Part shown: positions 62,446 through 64,000 of the stretch, in pieces | Numbering within the stretch: the stretch's first letter is position 1 | Layout: each line of letters opens with the position of its first letter | Source: Armatimonadota bacterium | GTDB taxonomy: Bacteria > Armatimonadota > Fimbriimonadia > Fimbriimonadales > Fimbriimonadaceae | Assembly: GCA_037138755.1 (NCBI GenBank) | Contig: JBAXHT010000003.1 | Location: 62,001-126,000, forward strand | Reading direction: 5' to 3' | DNA: 64,000 bases | Notes under the pieces: model-generated | What the model was told of the DNA's origin: nothing | Seen by the model: the letters and a program-made list of their open reading frames with translations, nothing else | Database searches by the model: none | Position numbers and translations under genes: made by a program

Positions 62446-63669
62446 ATGCCGATCCTTTCCGGACTCTTATTTGCAGCAAGCATGACAATTGCCATGCAAG
62501 ACGATTTGATTCACGACAAGCAGTATGTTGTGGTCAAGAACAATGAGCAGGGAACCAGCGCAGGAGCAGGAGCAGGAGCAGGAACGAGCTCAACTGCAGT
62601 GGCGGGGAGTGTTTTGCCGCTGACGGAAGTCCAGACACGCGACTTACCAAGCAGGCCGGCGGAGGTGATTGAAGTTCCCCGACTAGCTGAACTGCCGATT
62701 GTCGGTAACCTATTCGCTACAAACCCTTCTTCAGATCAACTTCGGCGGATTCCCGAACTCAAGAAAGACGTTTCCTGTGCTTTTGTTGACGCATCAGCGA
62801 CCGACGTTTTGAAATGGCTGTCGAAACAGGGCGTGAACTTTGCCGGATCAAGCGATTCAATGCCAAAAGGTCGGCTCTCCTTGGCCCTCAAAAATGTCCC
62901 TCTTTACGAGGCTCTCGACGCTATTGGAGAAGTCTTTGGAGGTTATTGGAGCTTGCGAGGGAAGACTTTGGTTTTCCGAGCAGGGCGGTCTTATGCAATT
63001 GCGCCCGATATGGCAGTCGGTCGGTCGATCCCTGCACGTCCTCTGGATCCAAAGCGACCGTACTCGATCACCGTTCCTGGAATGGCTGTGATGCCCCCTA
63101 TGGGAGCGATGCCTCCGATGAGTGCAGAAGGTTTTAGACTCCGACTTGATCAGAATGCATTTGGTGACCTGGCAAAGTTGCGTGAGATTCCTCCGATGAG
63201 TCAGGAAGAGCGGGCGAAGATGCAGAAGGATCTTGCGGTTGCTCGAGAAGAGATCAGCAAGTCGCTTAAAGAAGTGGAGCGAGTTCGCGAAGTCGATATT
63301 CGAGCATCTCGAGCTGAGCTCGATAAAGCCCGAAAGGACATGGAGAAGGTTCGAGAAATTGATGTTCGCGCAGCGAGAATCGATATGGAGCGAGCTCGTA
63401 AAGACATGGAGAAGGCCCGCGAAGAGATGACCAAGGCCGAGCGTGCGCACCGCGAGGCCTCGTCTCAGCTCAAAGACCTCGGGGAGCGCATGAAGAAGTT
63501 GATGGGCTCGATGACTCCTGCGCAGTGGGATCTTCATAAGAAGCAGGGGCACCTGATGTTCAACGACCTGACGAAGGAGCAGCAAAAGATGCTCGCACCT
63601 GACGGAAAGTTCAAAGGGAACACCGTCCAGACCACCATCGACGGAAAGTCGCTGACAATCAAAGGCTGA
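62446..63669 (+). CDS. Secreted STN-like domain protein with coiled-coil repeats
   Basis: 407 residues. AGGAGA lies five bases before the chosen ATG; a longer frame from 62167 runs through the cytochrome gene and terminator and is rejected. A signal peptide (PILSGLLFAASMTIA) is followed by a Gly/Ala linker (SAGAGAGAGT). Residues ~110-185 (VSCAFVDASATDVLKWLSKQ, RLSLALKNVPLYEALDAIGE) resemble the STN domain of secretins and TonB receptors. From about 260 comes a long coiled coil with two clear 22-residue repeats (VREVDIRASRAELDKARKDM, VREIDVRAARIDMERARKDM). Probably periplasmic and structural; partner unknown. Confidence 0.75.
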   Translation: MPILSGLLFAASMTIAMQDDLIHDKQYVVVKNNEQGTSAGAGAGAGTSSTAVAGSVLPLTEVQTRDLPSRPAEVIEVPRLAELPIVGNLFATNPSSDQLRRIPELKKDVSCAFVDASATDVLKWLSKQGVNFAGSSDSMPKGRLSLALKNVPLYEALDAIGEVFGGYWSLRGKTLVFRAGRSYAIAPDMAVGRSIPARPLDPKRPYSITVPGMAVMPPMGAMPPMSAEGFRLRLDQNAFGDLAKLREIPPMSQEERAKMQKDLAVAREEISKSLKEVERVREVDIRASRAELDKARKDMEKVREIDVRAARIDMERARKDMEKAREEMTKAERAHREASSQLKDLGERMKKLMGSMTPAQWDLHKKQGHLMFNDLTKEQQKMLAPDGKFKGNTVQTTIDGKSLTIKG

Positions 63670-63676
63670 CCTTGGC

Positions 63677-63712
63677 GGCTCCCTGCACTCACTTGAGGCA
63701 GGGGGCCTTTTC
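63677..63712 (+). terminator. Rho-independent terminator
   Basis: GGCTCCCTGC pairs with GCAGGGGGCC (one G-U) around an 11-nt loop, followed by TTTTC. Confidence 0.8.
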
Positions 63713-63734
63713 GTGGGTCAAGTATGCTTGATGT

Positions 63735-64000
63735 ATGAATCGGTGGGTGAAAGTTGCTGCGCTTAGCGGGGCTCTTGCAGTCGCGCTCGGGGCGTTTGGC
63801 GCGCATGGTTTGAAGTCACACGTCACCGGAGAAGCTCTTGAAACGTGGAAAACCGCGGCGCACTACCATTTGATTCACTCAGCTGTTTTGCTTATGTTGG
63901 GATTGCTGAGCGAGAAATTAGTTTGGTCTAAGCGGCTGATGCTGGTGGGAATGTGCATCTTTGCCGGCTCGCTCTACATCTATGTGCTCAGCGGAGTGAA
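63735..64000 (+). CDS. DUF423 family membrane protein (partial)
   Basis: Cut by the right edge; 88 residues are visible of about 120. LSGALAVALGAFGAHGLKSH, LETWKTAAHYHLIHSAVLLM and GSLYIYVLSG are the typical DUF423 (YwdK-like) blocks with hydrophobic segments in between. The family has no established function. Confidence 0.92.
   Translation, partial: MNRWVKVAALSGALAVALGAFGAHGLKSHVTGEALETWKTAAHYHLIHSAVLLMLGLLSEKLVWSKRLMLVGMCIFAGSLYIYVLSGV

Overview
The window looks like a chromosomal segment of a Gram-negative-type bacterium, most probably from the phylum Armatimonadota (Fimbriimonadia-like). This is an inference from gene content: a PEP-CTERM protein, three single-substrate pseudopilins with an almost identical N-terminus, many short lipoproteins, a class II ribonucleotide reductase and a c-type cytochrome. 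No 16S or other decisive marker is present.

Left part (1-11.7 kb). This is the accessory end. It holds a choice-of-anchor-C surface protein cut by the window edge, a PEP-CTERM protein with about 50-residue repeats, a REP-associated tyrosine transposase (RAYT) with a cluster of hairpin repeats just downstream, secreted proteins of unknown function, and an overlapping pair of small genes. At 6.2-11.5 kb there is an nrdR-nrdJ operon with paired NrdR boxes. Its last gene is a DUF4062 protein whose start codon overlaps the nrdJ stop codon.

Middle (11.7-35.4 kb). Mostly housekeeping genes: adenylate cyclase, FmdB zinc ribbon, TerC, two Gfo/Idh/MocA oxidoreductases, M14 peptidase, an Ig-like/cyclophilin lipoprotein, purL, a TPR protein, nadK, an oligopeptide-type ABC ATPase, phoU, tRNA-Leu(TAA) and dapF. 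Then comes a lacI-amylase-pseudopilin operon behind a promoter with two LacI-type operators, and a single-domain response regulator.

Right part (35.5-64 kb). FAH-family hydrolase, M16 peptidase and a GAF/GAF/HisKA_2 kinase form one tight run. Next are phenylalanine hydroxylase, a 2-oxoacid dehydrogenase E2 subunit, and a 1.2 kb gene-poor decayed stretch. After it come a D-2-hydroxyacid dehydrogenase, a 955-residue SARP/STAND/TPR regulator, two more pseudopilins around a MalK-type ABC ATPase, a phytase-like propeller and purB. A five-gene minus-strand cluster follows (nucleotidyltransferase, MFS transporter, GT-C-like membrane protein, glycosidase-like lipoprotein, aldo/keto reductase). The window ends with a GAF protein carrying a degenerate GGDEF domain, DAHP synthase, a cytochrome c, an STN-like coiled-coil protein and a truncated DUF423 gene.

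The most distinctive signals are repeats and regulatory sites. REP hairpins keep their feet and 3-nt loop but change both stem arms together. A longer dispersed repeat accompanies them near the RAYT. Heptanucleotide tandem repeats sit inside nrdJ and the E2 gene. The NrdR box pair and the LacI operator pair are both spaced by about three helical turns.
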